A stretch of DNA of 64,000 nucleotides from Larimichthys crocea (lineage: Eukaryota; Chordata; Actinopteri; Sciaenidae). The notes below the pieces were generated by a model. That model ran no database searches. It was given only the letters and a program-made list of their open reading frames with translations, and was not told where the DNA came from. The stretch lies in NCBI RefSeq assembly GCF_000972845.2, contig NC_040025.1, positions 20,081,399 through 20,145,398 of the forward strand, in the 5' to 3' direction. Below, in pieces: positions 34,901-46,400 of this stretch. A program made the position numbers and the translations under genes. Every line of letters starts with the position of its first letter. Position 1 is the first letter of the stretch.

Positions 34901-37357
34901 AGATGCAGATAACCTGCATTGCTCCTTCTATTACTGTTTAGGTATCGGCATATAACCATTGGCTTGCAAATGTCTCATTTTCCACCTTAGAAGAAAATAG
35001 TTTATTGCAGTAATTGTATAATTGCTTCACTAATTGTTGTTAACAAGTTCCCCAATAGTCCAATTATTACAGCAGCATTGTCAGGTCCCCGCCGGCAGGC
35101 ATCCATGACAAAGGTCCGTTAGGGTTAATGAATGACCTGGGGCTGAAAAGTGAAAGTGGAGCGAGAGCCTGAGGCCTTTTATAAACATACACTTAACTTG
35201 TCATTTAATGGCACTTGTATTATTATGTCCAGTTGGGAGACAAGTGTCTCGTTGCGCTATTCTCATGGATAGGTGATGACTTTTGTTAGAAATGAGGTGG
35301 TGTTGGAGGGAAACAGTTTTAAAGCCTGGCTGCATTCCCTCACTGTAGATCAGTCCTGATTTTAATAAAACGCACCAACTCCTCCTTTCATTTTGCGAAT
35401 CTCCCTTCAAGTTTTTGACCCCACAGGGCAAACACTAATTGAAATTATACCGAATAATCAGCGGTGAAATCTCTACTAAATGGCACAGAATAACAAGACA
35501 GGCGACTGTTGTGATGCCACGACTCCATGCTGAAATCAACGCTCCACGGTCTTGTGTTAAAACCAAGCGTGAAAAGGCATATAATGTGGCGTCCAGAGAG
35601 GACAAAAGACACCAGAAAGCTTACTCACAGCAGAGTACCTCGGACAAATTTCATACCAATTAAATGCTTCAGTATATAACTGCACAACTGTGGCACGCAA
35701 TTTTTTGGTACATTTTACGCAATTAGTGTCGTCTGACACAAGACTGACATGTCTGTGCTTCAAATGAATGATCACAGCTTAGACGTGGAAGTTTAGTTCC
35801 GCCAGAACAATTAAAAATGCATCTATTTTTATGACTTGTATGCAATGAACGAAATTTGGTTACAGTGTTATTATGCAGTTTGAGGTACAGTATTAATTAT
35901 CAGGTAGTGTATTATAATTTGCCTCTTTACAGATTTTTTAAAAGCTAGTTCACAGTTCAGAACTACTTTATCTTGTCAAAGAGGAATGAAGAGAAGAGTA
36001 GGTGCGTTGGTTCACTTGAGAAGTGGAGGGAATCTTTTGAGGCCCACACGTTTGTGGTCACAAAGCAGACCAAAAGAAAAGATCAATGGCGCACTCCTAT
36101 AAACTGGCCTCTTTTCATGCGCGCTGTGCCCAGAGTGAATACAAATGCCCCTCCTTTACCCGGACCCTCACTTATTTTAACACACATTGTGTACCAGAAT
36201 ACTTGGGCAATTTAAGAAAGGCTTTTCTCAGCGTTGTCGCGTGTCTTTCAAAATGCACCATCTAAACCAACTTGTATAAATACTCAAGCAGCCCTAAATA
36301 ATACATCTACAGAGCTAGGTGTATACACTGAACACGTTTACCTTACCCAAGCGTTCCACAAGTGGGTGTCTATAGCTTTAATTCACCCCCATGTACTATT
36401 TTCAGACGGTCAGTGTGTGAGCACAAGATGCGCAGTGGACTGCAGTGAGTCTATAGTCAATACATTGTTTCAGCTGGTATGACTTTCCCAAGCCTTTACC
36501 CCTTTCAAGAAGCAGTGTGGAAAATCGGGAGGCGAGAGACCGAGGACAAGGGGCGGCCCGCGATTCTCCTCGGTGCCTCACCGCGCCTGGTATGAAGACA
36601 AAAACTGGTGACGCATAATAGCCAAAGGATCCTAAAGTGTTAACAATTTTTCTCGAATGCTTTTCATGTTTGATGTGTAGAAACATAAACGCAGTTGCAT
36701 CTTTTACCTAAAGAAAAGCATGTTAGCTGAGGTGACAACAGTTTGCAGGTGGAACACTTTTGCTACAAGTGGGCACCAGAAAATCGAAATGTTGTGGGAA
36801 CACGCAAGGAATTACCACGGTGCTGCCTTCGACCTAGTGGCGTGAAACTCACATATAAAAGATTGAATACAGAAGTCAATAGTGGCCACACCATGCTCTC
36901 CAAGCAGAACCATTATGATTACCCATTATGTTTATGATTTTTACGCTTCTCTTTAGTACCTTTTGCCCCACACGTTGTTGTGTTATTGGTATTTGCACTT
37001 AATATGTTTAATTTGCACAGTAGGCCATGTACTGTGCCTACCCAGATTTCTGGTTTTCTGGTCTATGTTTTGTTTATAAAACCGAGACACCTGAATTTCT
37101 TAACAGGCTGTAGTTGACAACTTTAAATGAACAAAATCAGGGGGAAAAAAGTCCAGTAGGATTGGAATAAAACCGAAGTATAGAATGACAAAACATGCAT
37201 CAATTTTAAATATATTTTTAAACAGCTTAAAACTATTAACCTTTCGATGGCGCCTCTAAGCCTTTGGTTGGTTTTGGCTGTCAAATGACGCCAGTGTTGC
37301 TCATTTGAGCGCAAGAGACAGGCGGGACTGTTTTCATTGAGATGTTAAGTGGGTGTC
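31901..37357. other. Intergenic region upstream of hes3, no gene recognised
   Basis: There are only short frames without recognisable protein features. The stretch appears mostly single-copy within the window. Two blocks (32150-32420 and 35060-35200) look like candidate conserved non-coding elements: low repeat content and several homeodomain/POU-like words such as TGCATATTAA near 32204. A TGTGGGAAC at 36793-36801 fits the RBPJ (Su(H)) consensus. Confidence 0.4.
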
Positions 37358-37358
37358 T

Positions 37359-37368
37359 CTATATAAAT
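37359..37368 (+). promoter_or_regulatory. TATA box of hes3
   Basis: CTATATAAAT lies about 90 bases before the hes3 start codon, placing a transcription start near 37390, in line with a short 5' UTR. Sequence match only. Confidence 0.65.
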
Positions 37369-37453
37369 CCACTCAGGGTCAACTCCCTTCATTCGTGCGC
37401 CACAGAGGGAAAGAGATTAACTTCAAGGAAAACAGGAGAAAACAAAAAACAGA

Positions 37454-38505
37454 ATGGTGGCAACGACAGACTGCGCAGAAAAGTCCAAAACCATCGCTGG
37501 AAACAAGGTATGTATAAAATATCTTAGAAGGGACTGGTTCAAAATGTAGATTAAATTAAATTCCACAAATGAATTTAGTATGTAATATTAATTCTACCCG
37601 CCTTTTTTCAATAGGTGTCCAAGCCACTCATGGAAAAGAAACGAAGAGCTCGCATAAACAAGTGTTTGGACCAGTTAAAATCTCTTCTGGAGAGCTACTA
37701 CAGCACAAGTGTGAGTATGCAGACTGCGAAAATAATTTAATGTTTACTTCAGACCAGAGTTATTGCAATTAATGCAAGTCATGCTGATGATACTCAGAAA
37801 AAAGTGTCTTAATATTGCTAATTGTTTTTTGTTCTTTTTTACAGATTCGAAAGCGCAAACTGGAAAAGGCAGACATCTTGGAGCTCACTGTGAAACATCT
37901 AAGAAACCTCCAAAAGATCCAGAGCTGTAAGTTATAATCTCATTCTTACAGCAGGTCAAGTGAACAAAGACTCAAATACTCAAACTTCAAACTCACCTTA
38001 ACATGTCTTTCCTCTGATTTCAGGTACTGCAGCTGCGTCGGAGTTTTCTGATTACCAAACTGGCTTCCGCACTTGCTTGGCAAACGTCAACCAGTATCTG
38101 CTGATGGCGGATAACTTGAACGGGAGCGACCGCTGGACGTTATCTCAGCTTTCCAGTAAACTCTGCCGCTCCCGCGGACGAGAGGAAGCCTTCAACACCA
38201 TGGACAGCGGCCTGTGCCAATCGGAGACACAGGACGACGCGCAGAGACTTCTTCCATCTAGAGCTGGACCTGAGGAGAGAAAAACGACCAAATCTAAAGC
38301 TCTGAAACCCAACAACTTAAGCACGTCTCCTGCTTTACAGAGTGAAGAAGTGCGGCATCCAACTGGAAACAAAAAGCCCGTCCTTGCTGCGACGGTTCCC
38401 ACACAAAAAACTCCTGAAAGGAGCTCAAGTCTCAAAAAGTTTCACTCTGTCAGTCACAGGAGTGAAGCAGCAAACACTCAGCGCATTGTGTGGCGGCCTT
38501 GGTAG
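37454..38505 (+). CDS. hes3: Hes3/Her3 bHLH-Orange transcriptional repressor
   Basis: Four coding exons, 37454-37507, 37615-37710, 37845-37926 and 38024-38505, with canonical splice sites, give 237 residues. Residues 20-77 form the basic helix-loop-helix, with the HES-type proline in the basic region (KPLMEKKRRARIN, Pro22) and helix 2 KADILELTVKHLRNLQ. An Orange domain follows at about 85-125 (YQTGFRTCLANVNQYL). The protein ends in WRPW, the tetrapeptide that recruits Groucho/TLE corepressors. Length and sequence fit zebrafish her3, the hes3 orthologue, which acts in the early neural plate as a nuclear repressor of neurogenic genes. The four-exon layout is typical of HES genes. It has a TATA box (37359) and a poly(A) signal (38618). 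The neighbouring gpr153 supports hes3 over other hes genes. Confidence 0.93.
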
Positions 38506-38617
38506 AGTTTATAAGGAAGATGTAGATATCCTCAGTCATAGCTTGATTGAATGTTTATAATTGCACTGCATAGATTTACACGTTATTACCTTTATACTGT
38601 ATATGTTTTATTTTCTT

Positions 38618-38623
38618 AATAAA
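38618..38623 (+). terminator. Poly(A) signal of hes3
   Basis: AATAAA lies 113 bases after the hes3 stop codon, consistent with a short 3' UTR. Confidence 0.75.
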
Positions 38624-38741
38624 ATTGATGAAACAAAGGAAAGAAAGGGTTGTCTCGTTTGTTAACCCAACGTGATAAAATGTGTCGTTTATTACAACAT
38701 GTGGTAGATTTAAAGTAAGTATTAGCTGATCTGTGAGTTCC

Positions 38742-38822
38742 TCTATATATATCTATATATATATATATCTATATCTATATATATATCTATCTCTATATAT
38801 ATATATATATCTATATTATATT
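38742..38822. repeat. (TA/TATC)n microsatellite
   Basis: A compound TATATATCTA repeat of about 80 bases downstream of hes3. Confidence 0.9.
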
Positions 38823-39015
38823 ATTCTCTTATACAATGGGATCTATTAACACGGGGAGGGGGTGCAAATGTGAGTCATTACTAAGCATCTAGGTGATGTA
38901 GGCCTCAGAAGCTATCATTGATTTCATGTTGAATCCATCAAACTGAAAGAAAATAACATTTCAATGACTCAGTGTTAAATATTTGATACATTCATTATGT
39001 GTGTCTGTGTGTCTA

Positions 39016-39021
<6 letters not shown>

Positions 39022-39054
<33 letters not shown>
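39022..39054 (+). repeat. (GA)n microsatellite
   Basis: An uninterrupted GA run of about 33 bases between hes3 and gpr153. Confidence 0.95.
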
Positions 39055-39058
<4 letters not shown>

Positions 39059-40875
39059 AACAGAGTAGGGGAGGTTGATTGACATTTCTGTCATTCTTCT
39101 CTGGTTTCACGCATAAGTACCGCAACAGGAGCGGGGAAATTCAGATGCTTGTCGGACAGCACAACAATTTTCTGCTATAAGCTACTAATTACACGCCTTG
39201 CTCTTCTCCTTCTCTGAACTTGGAGAAGGCGGCACGGAGCCGAGGCTATAATTTGTGAGAAAAGAAAACAAATGTGAAACAATGTGGTTAAAATTTCTGC
39301 TCGACGTTGATACCGTTACTAAAGCGTCATTCAAAATAATCCAGACCCTCAAATCACTGGTGTTAAGACTGGCTTCATTATTATTACGACCCTTTTAGGC
39401 TGCCCATTACTCTCTGGAGTCAAGGCACAATTCGTAATATTTACTTTATTAATCCTTCCTCTGCATGACAGGTGAACAAACAAGATTAATATCCGGTGAT
39501 GATTTTCATTAAACTAAAGATGCAAAGATATAAACCCACATTAAACTATGTCTCATATGAACAGGATAACATATTAATGACAATTAAATGAAAGCATTTT
39601 GGATAAACCATGACTGATTTTTATATTTTTATTGCAGCAGTACTGTGCAGTACTATCCGTGGCCATCAACTTTTTTCCACTACAGTAATTGCAATGATAG
39701 GTTACTATGTAGGCCATATGCGCATGACAACAAACCTGTCTGTCATTCAGCTCTTTTAAAGTGCCCTCTAGTTTTCTTCCGCTGCTTTGGCAGCGATGTC
39801 ATAAAGTATCTCTCCATTCTTAAGGAGCAGCCCTGGATAGGATGGCACCTTACAGCGAGGAGAATCGCTGAAACGCCCACAGCTCATTCAGATGGTACAT
39901 GGCTGAAAAGACACTGCTGCCCCATGGAAGAGGCGTGCTCCTGTTCAGTGCAAAGGACACAAAAACTACACACAGCCTCGTTTCAAGTTGTTTGCCTTCA
40001 AAATAACAGCTAAACTCACAGCCTATGTGAAGTATTGCTATTCCAGCTTTTTGTTTGGTCAGCTCAGCTCATGAACTCCATCTGTAAATCTTCTTTAATA
40101 CTTTGGTCTCACAGTCAAAGCCACTCTTTTGATGATACCAACAGAGACCCACGGCACAAGAAAAGTTTGTTTTTACCAACAATGGAAATGGCATGTGACT
40201 TCCACTCTGAATGCACTTAAACTTTTTCTATGAACTCTTCTCAGCATTGTTTAAGTAACCTAGTTTGGTTTGCCACTATTATGGCGTCGTATATTAGAGC
40301 TGAGAACCGAGGGGATGGAGAGAATAAGTTATTAGCATTAGACTGGGACCAGTCAAGCGCTCTTAAGGGAGCAGACGTGTATGAAGTGCGCTGAAGACTC
40401 CTCCGTTCCTCATTTATCTGGAAAATATGGCAGGATGTTGCTTGGGCAAGTCCAACACCACTGCTGAATATTCTCTGGTATACCGTGTTATCACTTAATG
40501 GCTTGTGCAATATAATCTACAGTATTTGATCCCCCCCCAAAGACTCAGAATTAAGCGTGAAGCTCATACAATAGGGCTGGATTTGGTTCCAGGCTGTTTC
40601 CAGCTAGACCTACAGCACACCGTGGAATTACCTTTTGGCACGTAGAAACAGCCGTGTCCATGCTCACTGTAGCGAATAGACAGCTCCGACCTCCCCACAA
40701 AGCTCTAACAGGAGGCTGCAGAACAAAACGAGCTGATTAGAGCCACCTGCATCACAAGACAACACTGTGTTCTTAGTTTAAACATGACAACGTGTATTTA
40801 CACACAAAACTAAAGTATCTTTTTGTGCTCTCTGAGTAAGTTCTCTAAAAAAAGAATAAATAACTCAATCATTTT

Positions 40876-41072
40876 AAAAGGTCCAGTGTGTAGGATTTAG
40901 TGACACCTAGCAGTGAAGCTGCAGATTGCAATCAAATGAATACTCTGTAAGAAAAACTCTGGCTGCCAAATGCATAATAAAACAAAAGGCAATATCTAGA
41001 TCAGTGTCTGGTTTGTCTGTTCTGGGCTACTGTACAAAAATGGTGGTTCAAAATGAACAAGTATTATAGAAG
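40876..41072 (+). repeat. Fish interspersed repeat (GGTCCAGTGTGTAGGATTTAG family)
   Basis: It begins AAAAGGTCCAGTGTGTAGG and continues with TGCAGATTGCAATCAA and GTCTGTTCTGGGCTACTGTA, the left half of a repeat I recognise as common in percomorph genomes. The right half with its inverted end is missing or decayed. Class is uncertain; probably a non-autonomous DNA element. Confidence 0.6.
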
Positions 41073-42966
41073 TATTTCACATCCTACTGAAAGGATGATA
41101 TTTCAAAACTGAGGGAGGCCATTGTGGAAGATACCAAACCTTGGTCTTCTTCTGGGGACCTGCCTGGATTCACTTTTTTGTGGCAACAAACAGAAGAATG
41201 TAACCTCATTATGTCCATCATGTTAAACTCAAACGCCTGAGGAAAAAATAGGATAAAGCAAAGAGAAACAATAACAGATAATAACAAATGAAGTGCATTT
41301 GCTGCAAAACGCTAAAAACACACTCTGATGCATCATCTTGTGAATTTAATCTTTTTAACAAAGTCATCATCTGAACAAGAAAATCATAACATTTTACATC
41401 ATTGTCATCATGTTTGAGTCATAAATCTTTGAATATGTTACAAAATTATATTTTAATATTGTAAGCACAACAAAATGCAAAAATCTTTGACGTAGCAAAG
41501 TTTGAAAGGGGAATGTGATGTTATGCCTCAGAAGAAAGATACATTTCAGGTAATTTGTCCAATTGAAAAGGCTGCGACAAGTGAGAGATACAATAATGCA
41601 TGAGAAATCAAACTAAACATTTAAATAGCTGCAACTGAGTGAAAACGTGTATGCAATCATATTACTTAATGGAAACAGCAAAAAAAGTTTCACAACTAAT
41701 AAGGCTGTCAAAAGAAATATTTTCATTTTATTTTGTCCATATAGTCTTAATTTCTTTGAAATCCTACACCTAATTAGTGCAAATACATTCATGTTAGCAG
41801 TTACTATCCATGAGAGGTCAAAATCCAAAGTTGGTTCTCCTATCATTTGTCAGCAAAATCATTTTCACTCCTTTTAGTCAGCAAATTGTCACTTTGTTAA
41901 TTTAATCTTTGACTTTGTAAAGTCGGCCAAATTATTGATTGATTGATGTTTAAGTGTCCATTTTGAGAGTGTGCTAAGTAAGCTTCTCAAAATTTCAGGG
42001 CCTTTCCTTAAACTTTTATACTTTGCCATGATGTTAAATAATCATACTTTGCCATAATGTTAAGTAATCACATAATTTTAATAAATTAATACATCTTCTC
42101 TTTATCTTTCCTTCAGCATTCCTTGCTGAGGCTCTGGGAATGCTTACATTTATATTACTTTATGGGGCTTGGATAAATCCAGTATTTAAAAAAAGTGTCA
42201 CGTGAAAAATCTCACCCAAGGACCAATAGCAGTCTTAGTGCATGTTATGAGATTACATATTGAATTTAGGTTATGCTACATCTGGTCAGCCTGAAGGCTG
42301 TTTATTCAACTTTTGGACCATTTGGCGACTTTTAGAGGTTCCCTTTTAGGTGGCTAATCGTACTGGTGCTGATTAACACATAACTGAAACAAATAAGAGG
42401 TGAGATCAAACTGACATGCTCAGAGATCAGATAATGAGGACAAACCACCATTTCCAGTTGTATTGGTCTGATGTTGGAAATATCCAATGTGATGTGCAAC
42501 TGATGATACCCAAAGTTAACACAAACATTGGAATAATGGGACTAGGAGGAAATGTTCTAAGCATAGTTCTCATTAAACAAAAAAGAACACCAAAACCATA
42601 AATCCAATATCCTTCATATATACATAATGTGTCAATCTGACACATTTTCATTAAATTTAGGGGTATTCACGTTATATCTCAATATCTCACACGGTAACTG
42701 TAAAAGTATTAGGCATTACAGAGTTTGGGATTACCACTCTCAGTTTACTTCAACATAGGGTGCGTGAAAAAAAGCGTTTCATGTGTTGGGAATAATAATG
42801 TTATTAATGTTAATAGAAAAGTTGTACATTATCAAAATAAATTAAATATGTATAATGCGTCATACCCTTAAGTCAATTGTCTCAAGGCAGTATTCAGGAA
42901 AGTTTGGTTTGAAAGCAACAAAACACACAGCCATAATAGGCCAACTAAAATACAATTGAAGTTATT

Positions 42967-42967
<1 letters not shown>

Positions 42968-43010
<43 letters not shown>
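42968..43010 (+). repeat. (GAAA)n microsatellite
   Basis: About ten tandem GAAA units. The poly-serine/phenylalanine frame opposite is an artefact of the repeat. Confidence 0.95.
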
Positions 43011-43421
43011 ACACCCTAACAACTATGCCCTCCAATTCTTTCAGCATTTCATAATAAACAACATCAAACAGCAAAAACAAGGTGTGGGAATGTTCACGCC
43101 ATTTAAAAACAGTTTATTTGTGCCAGTGTTGAAAAAAAGTGTCATCAGTGGATATTTTGTGATGTGAAAGCTGAATAACAGGACCATCCAAACTTTCCAG
43201 CCTATATATTAAGAAAACAACGCCCATTCAGAAATTCTGTCCAAAGCTCCCAAGGCCATTTAGCATTTGGCCATTTAACAGATATTGGTGGCATACATAG
43301 GAAAACTGAAAAGTAGCACAAGTAAAAAGGCCAACAATCCAGTATGTCTCTTTCCAATATCCATCAATTTATGATAAGAATTTCAGTAATAATGTTGATA
43401 ATAACATAGGAAAACTTCCTT

Positions 43422-46400
43422 TTAGGTTGTGGAGCCGACGGAGTCAGAGTGAAAGGTGATGTATCCCGAGGATGATACCGAGGGTGTGCTTACAAAACTG
43501 TTTGTGCTTCCCTTACTCTCGGCCTTGCTCAGGTGCTTCTGATGCCCCCAGTCAGCTCCAGCACCAGCACTAGCACCAGCCCTGCCTCCACCACCTGTCC
43601 TGGGCCTAGAGTGCCCTGGAGTCTGCTGGCTGAACCTAGGTGAGCCCACTTCACACTGCTGTTTCCCATCTCGCGGGTGCTCCCGGCATCCTTTACCAGA
43701 ACCACAAGCCCCGGGGCTCTTCTTTCCGGCAGGTCTGTCTGGTTTGGGGGATCCCTCAGGCGAGTTTCCCCGACTACTGCTCCTTTTGTGTTCCGAGAGC
43801 CGTCTCAGGGCCTGAGGCTCACGCTCAAAGTCCGTGAGCGGGAAGTGAGGAAGGATGACTGTGTGCTGTTCATACACATTGGGGATGAGTGAGATGGTGG
43901 ACGTGCGCTGTGGGCTCTTCCTGGGGCTCGGCAGCGGCGTCTCATCTATAAAGTTAATCACGTCATCGCGGCTGAAACACCGCAGTTCGTCCTCATAGCG
44001 CTCTCCACCACAGACCACGCGTGGCAGGTGCTTGAGGGAGTGCATACTATCCTCAGAGCGTCGCCGCTTGCGGTGTGGGTGATGGTGATGGTGGCTCTCC
44101 TCGTGGTAGGAGACCAGGCTGCTCCTGCGCCTCTCGTGGCGCGGCAAGGTGGAGCTGTAGTGGGCACTCACTATCATGTCCTCGGTGGAGCCCCATCGGT
44201 GAAGGTATGAGGGGATCCGGTCGCTGGTCCACATGTCGGTTTCGTCGTGGGAGTATCTTCTTGTAGGGGGCACCTGGACGCAACACACAGACCAAACCCT
44301 TCAGTCTCTCAATAACTCTGATATTCATTCACTTGTAGCACCAAATCAGTAAGCATTGTGGCACTGCACATCAAATAAGTAACATGACTATAGATTTTAA
44401 TGACTCTACACTATCACAAAGGATTTTACATGTAGGATTCTTCAAGGTTATGTGGCTGACAATGCCACTGTGATACACTTCAAGTTTAGTATTCACACTG
44501 TTTTGCATTGCAGCAGTCCCAATAAACTGCTTTCTGTATAGGTCAGTGAATTAGGTCAGATTTAATCCATTTTTGGTATGCTGATTTCAGCTGTTGTGTT
44601 TGTGTAAAATCCTACATGTCACACATATAAATTGTTAATTAACTTTTTAAGTAATCCCTCAGACACGAACTTTTAAACATTCTAACATACATCAACAGGT
44701 TTATAATTTATATTTTTCATCTCCATTATTTGGAGATGAAAATTGAAAAGGTGGATAGTTCCCTACATGTTATACTCACATTCCATTCTGTTCTGACAAC
44801 TATGCAAGAGAGAGAGGGTTTGTCAAGGTGACGTCAAGAGCCACAAGATTGATATCAGTCTGCCCCCCTGTGGTGGGTTTTAGTAAATGCAGAGAAATGA
44901 GACAGCAGACGATACAGTAGCACTGAGTGGGTTAAGTGAGAGAGTTGAACAGCAGAGGGCAGCACAAGCATTAGAATGAATTAAGATGCAAGACAGACTT
45001 GGCAGGATGTGGAGAGAGAGAGACAAACACACAGAAGCAAACACATACACCGCACACACACACACACCGCAAACCACACACCCACACACACCCACACACA
45101 CTCACACACACTCACACACTCACACTCACACACACAACAAGCCAATAAAGCCAAAGAGGCTTTATTCTGCAATCAAACCACTTGAGAAGTGCCACAGCAA
45201 TTCTCAAATGGAGGTGCTATTTCATAATGATTTGAAGGGTTTTGTTGTTTTGTGGTCTAATTGGGTCTTAACCCTTCGAGGAGCAACAAAAATAGTGTGA
45301 CTGTATCACAGTTCAGCCAGTCTTCCTGTAACTGAAATAAAAATTAAAAAAATGCACCATATTTGTTTCAGCATCACACACAAATATATATATACAGCTA
45401 GTGGTAACACCTAGAGATTATTTTACAGTCAAATGAATCTACTGTCATGTGAAGAGGTGCATCGGACACAAAAACAATGGATGGAGTAATGGTTCGATCC
45501 AATGAGGTGATAGCTACTGTATACATCTCTGTTTCAAGGCTTCTTCAAGAATCAAACTGAATAGAGAGCCAATCCTGGAAGTAAATTATAGTATCAGATA
45601 TCTGGGTTTTGTTTTGTTTTTTTAGTTATATGCAAATTATTGCAATAGTAAATGTAAACTGCTTAGGCTGCATACTGTGATGAAGCCCTTGTTAAGCTGT
45701 TTCTGACAAAGATGACACAGTGTTAAGATGCTTTGTAAAAATTAATATTGTGCAGGTTGCATCGGTTGATTCTAAACTTACATATCCTCACCACAGTCTT
45801 CCAGGCCAAGTCAAGCAAGATTTTTATTGTCATTGCTGCTTTAAGCAATAGATTTGATCAATATTGGTCCAATATCTGATTCTGGGCCAGAATTAGTGCT
45901 TTACAAAGTCAGTATTAGGAAAAAAAAGCAGAAATGAGGATATGTTGAATTGTCCTAGAAGACTGCATGTTAGAGCAAGTTTTGGTATTAATGCAGGCTG
46001 AAAAGGAGCATTTCACAGCTCTGCATCTGACTGGGATGGATGCTGGATACAATGGACACAATGCTTTGGGTAGAACATGAGCAGATGTTTAAAGTGCTTT
46101 CCTGAAACCTTGAGGGATTCCTGAAATGTAGAAGGTAAGTCAGTTACTAAACTCTTACCCTCTTACAAAATAAAAATGTAGTCAATTGGCATGGCTAGGA
46201 CATACTAGTCAATAAATAAAGCACATCTAATATGTTGATGGGACTGCTGATGGTCATATTTACCAAACATTAGTCAGCAAGAGTTTTTATTTTTTATTTT
46301 TTATTCACATAAAGAAGACAAAAAATCTGTGGCATATCTGGAGAGATAGCTTCACAAAATGTTGTGATGATTCTAGAAATTTCAAGTATGATATTGTAGG

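Larger units (their letters stand above)
39060..43421. other. Intergenic region between hes3 and gpr153 (convergent)
   Basis: No coding sequence recognised. hes3 (+) and gpr153 (-) point toward each other, so this holds both 3' ends; the gpr153 3' UTR should lie just below 43422. It contains a fish repeat (40876-41072) and a GAAA microsatellite (42968-43010). Confidence 0.5.

Noticed and set aside
32989..36937. Many short frames upstream of hes3
   Set aside because: None has recognisable protein features, splice support or codon pattern; several overlap on opposite strands.
43640..44266. + strand frames opposite the last gpr153 exon, and - strand frame 38145-38435 opposite hes3
   Set aside because: They are antisense shadows of GC-rich coding exons.
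45000..45172. Frames of about 60-100 codons across the CA repeat
   Set aside because: Cys/Val or Thr/His dipeptide runs come from the microsatellite.
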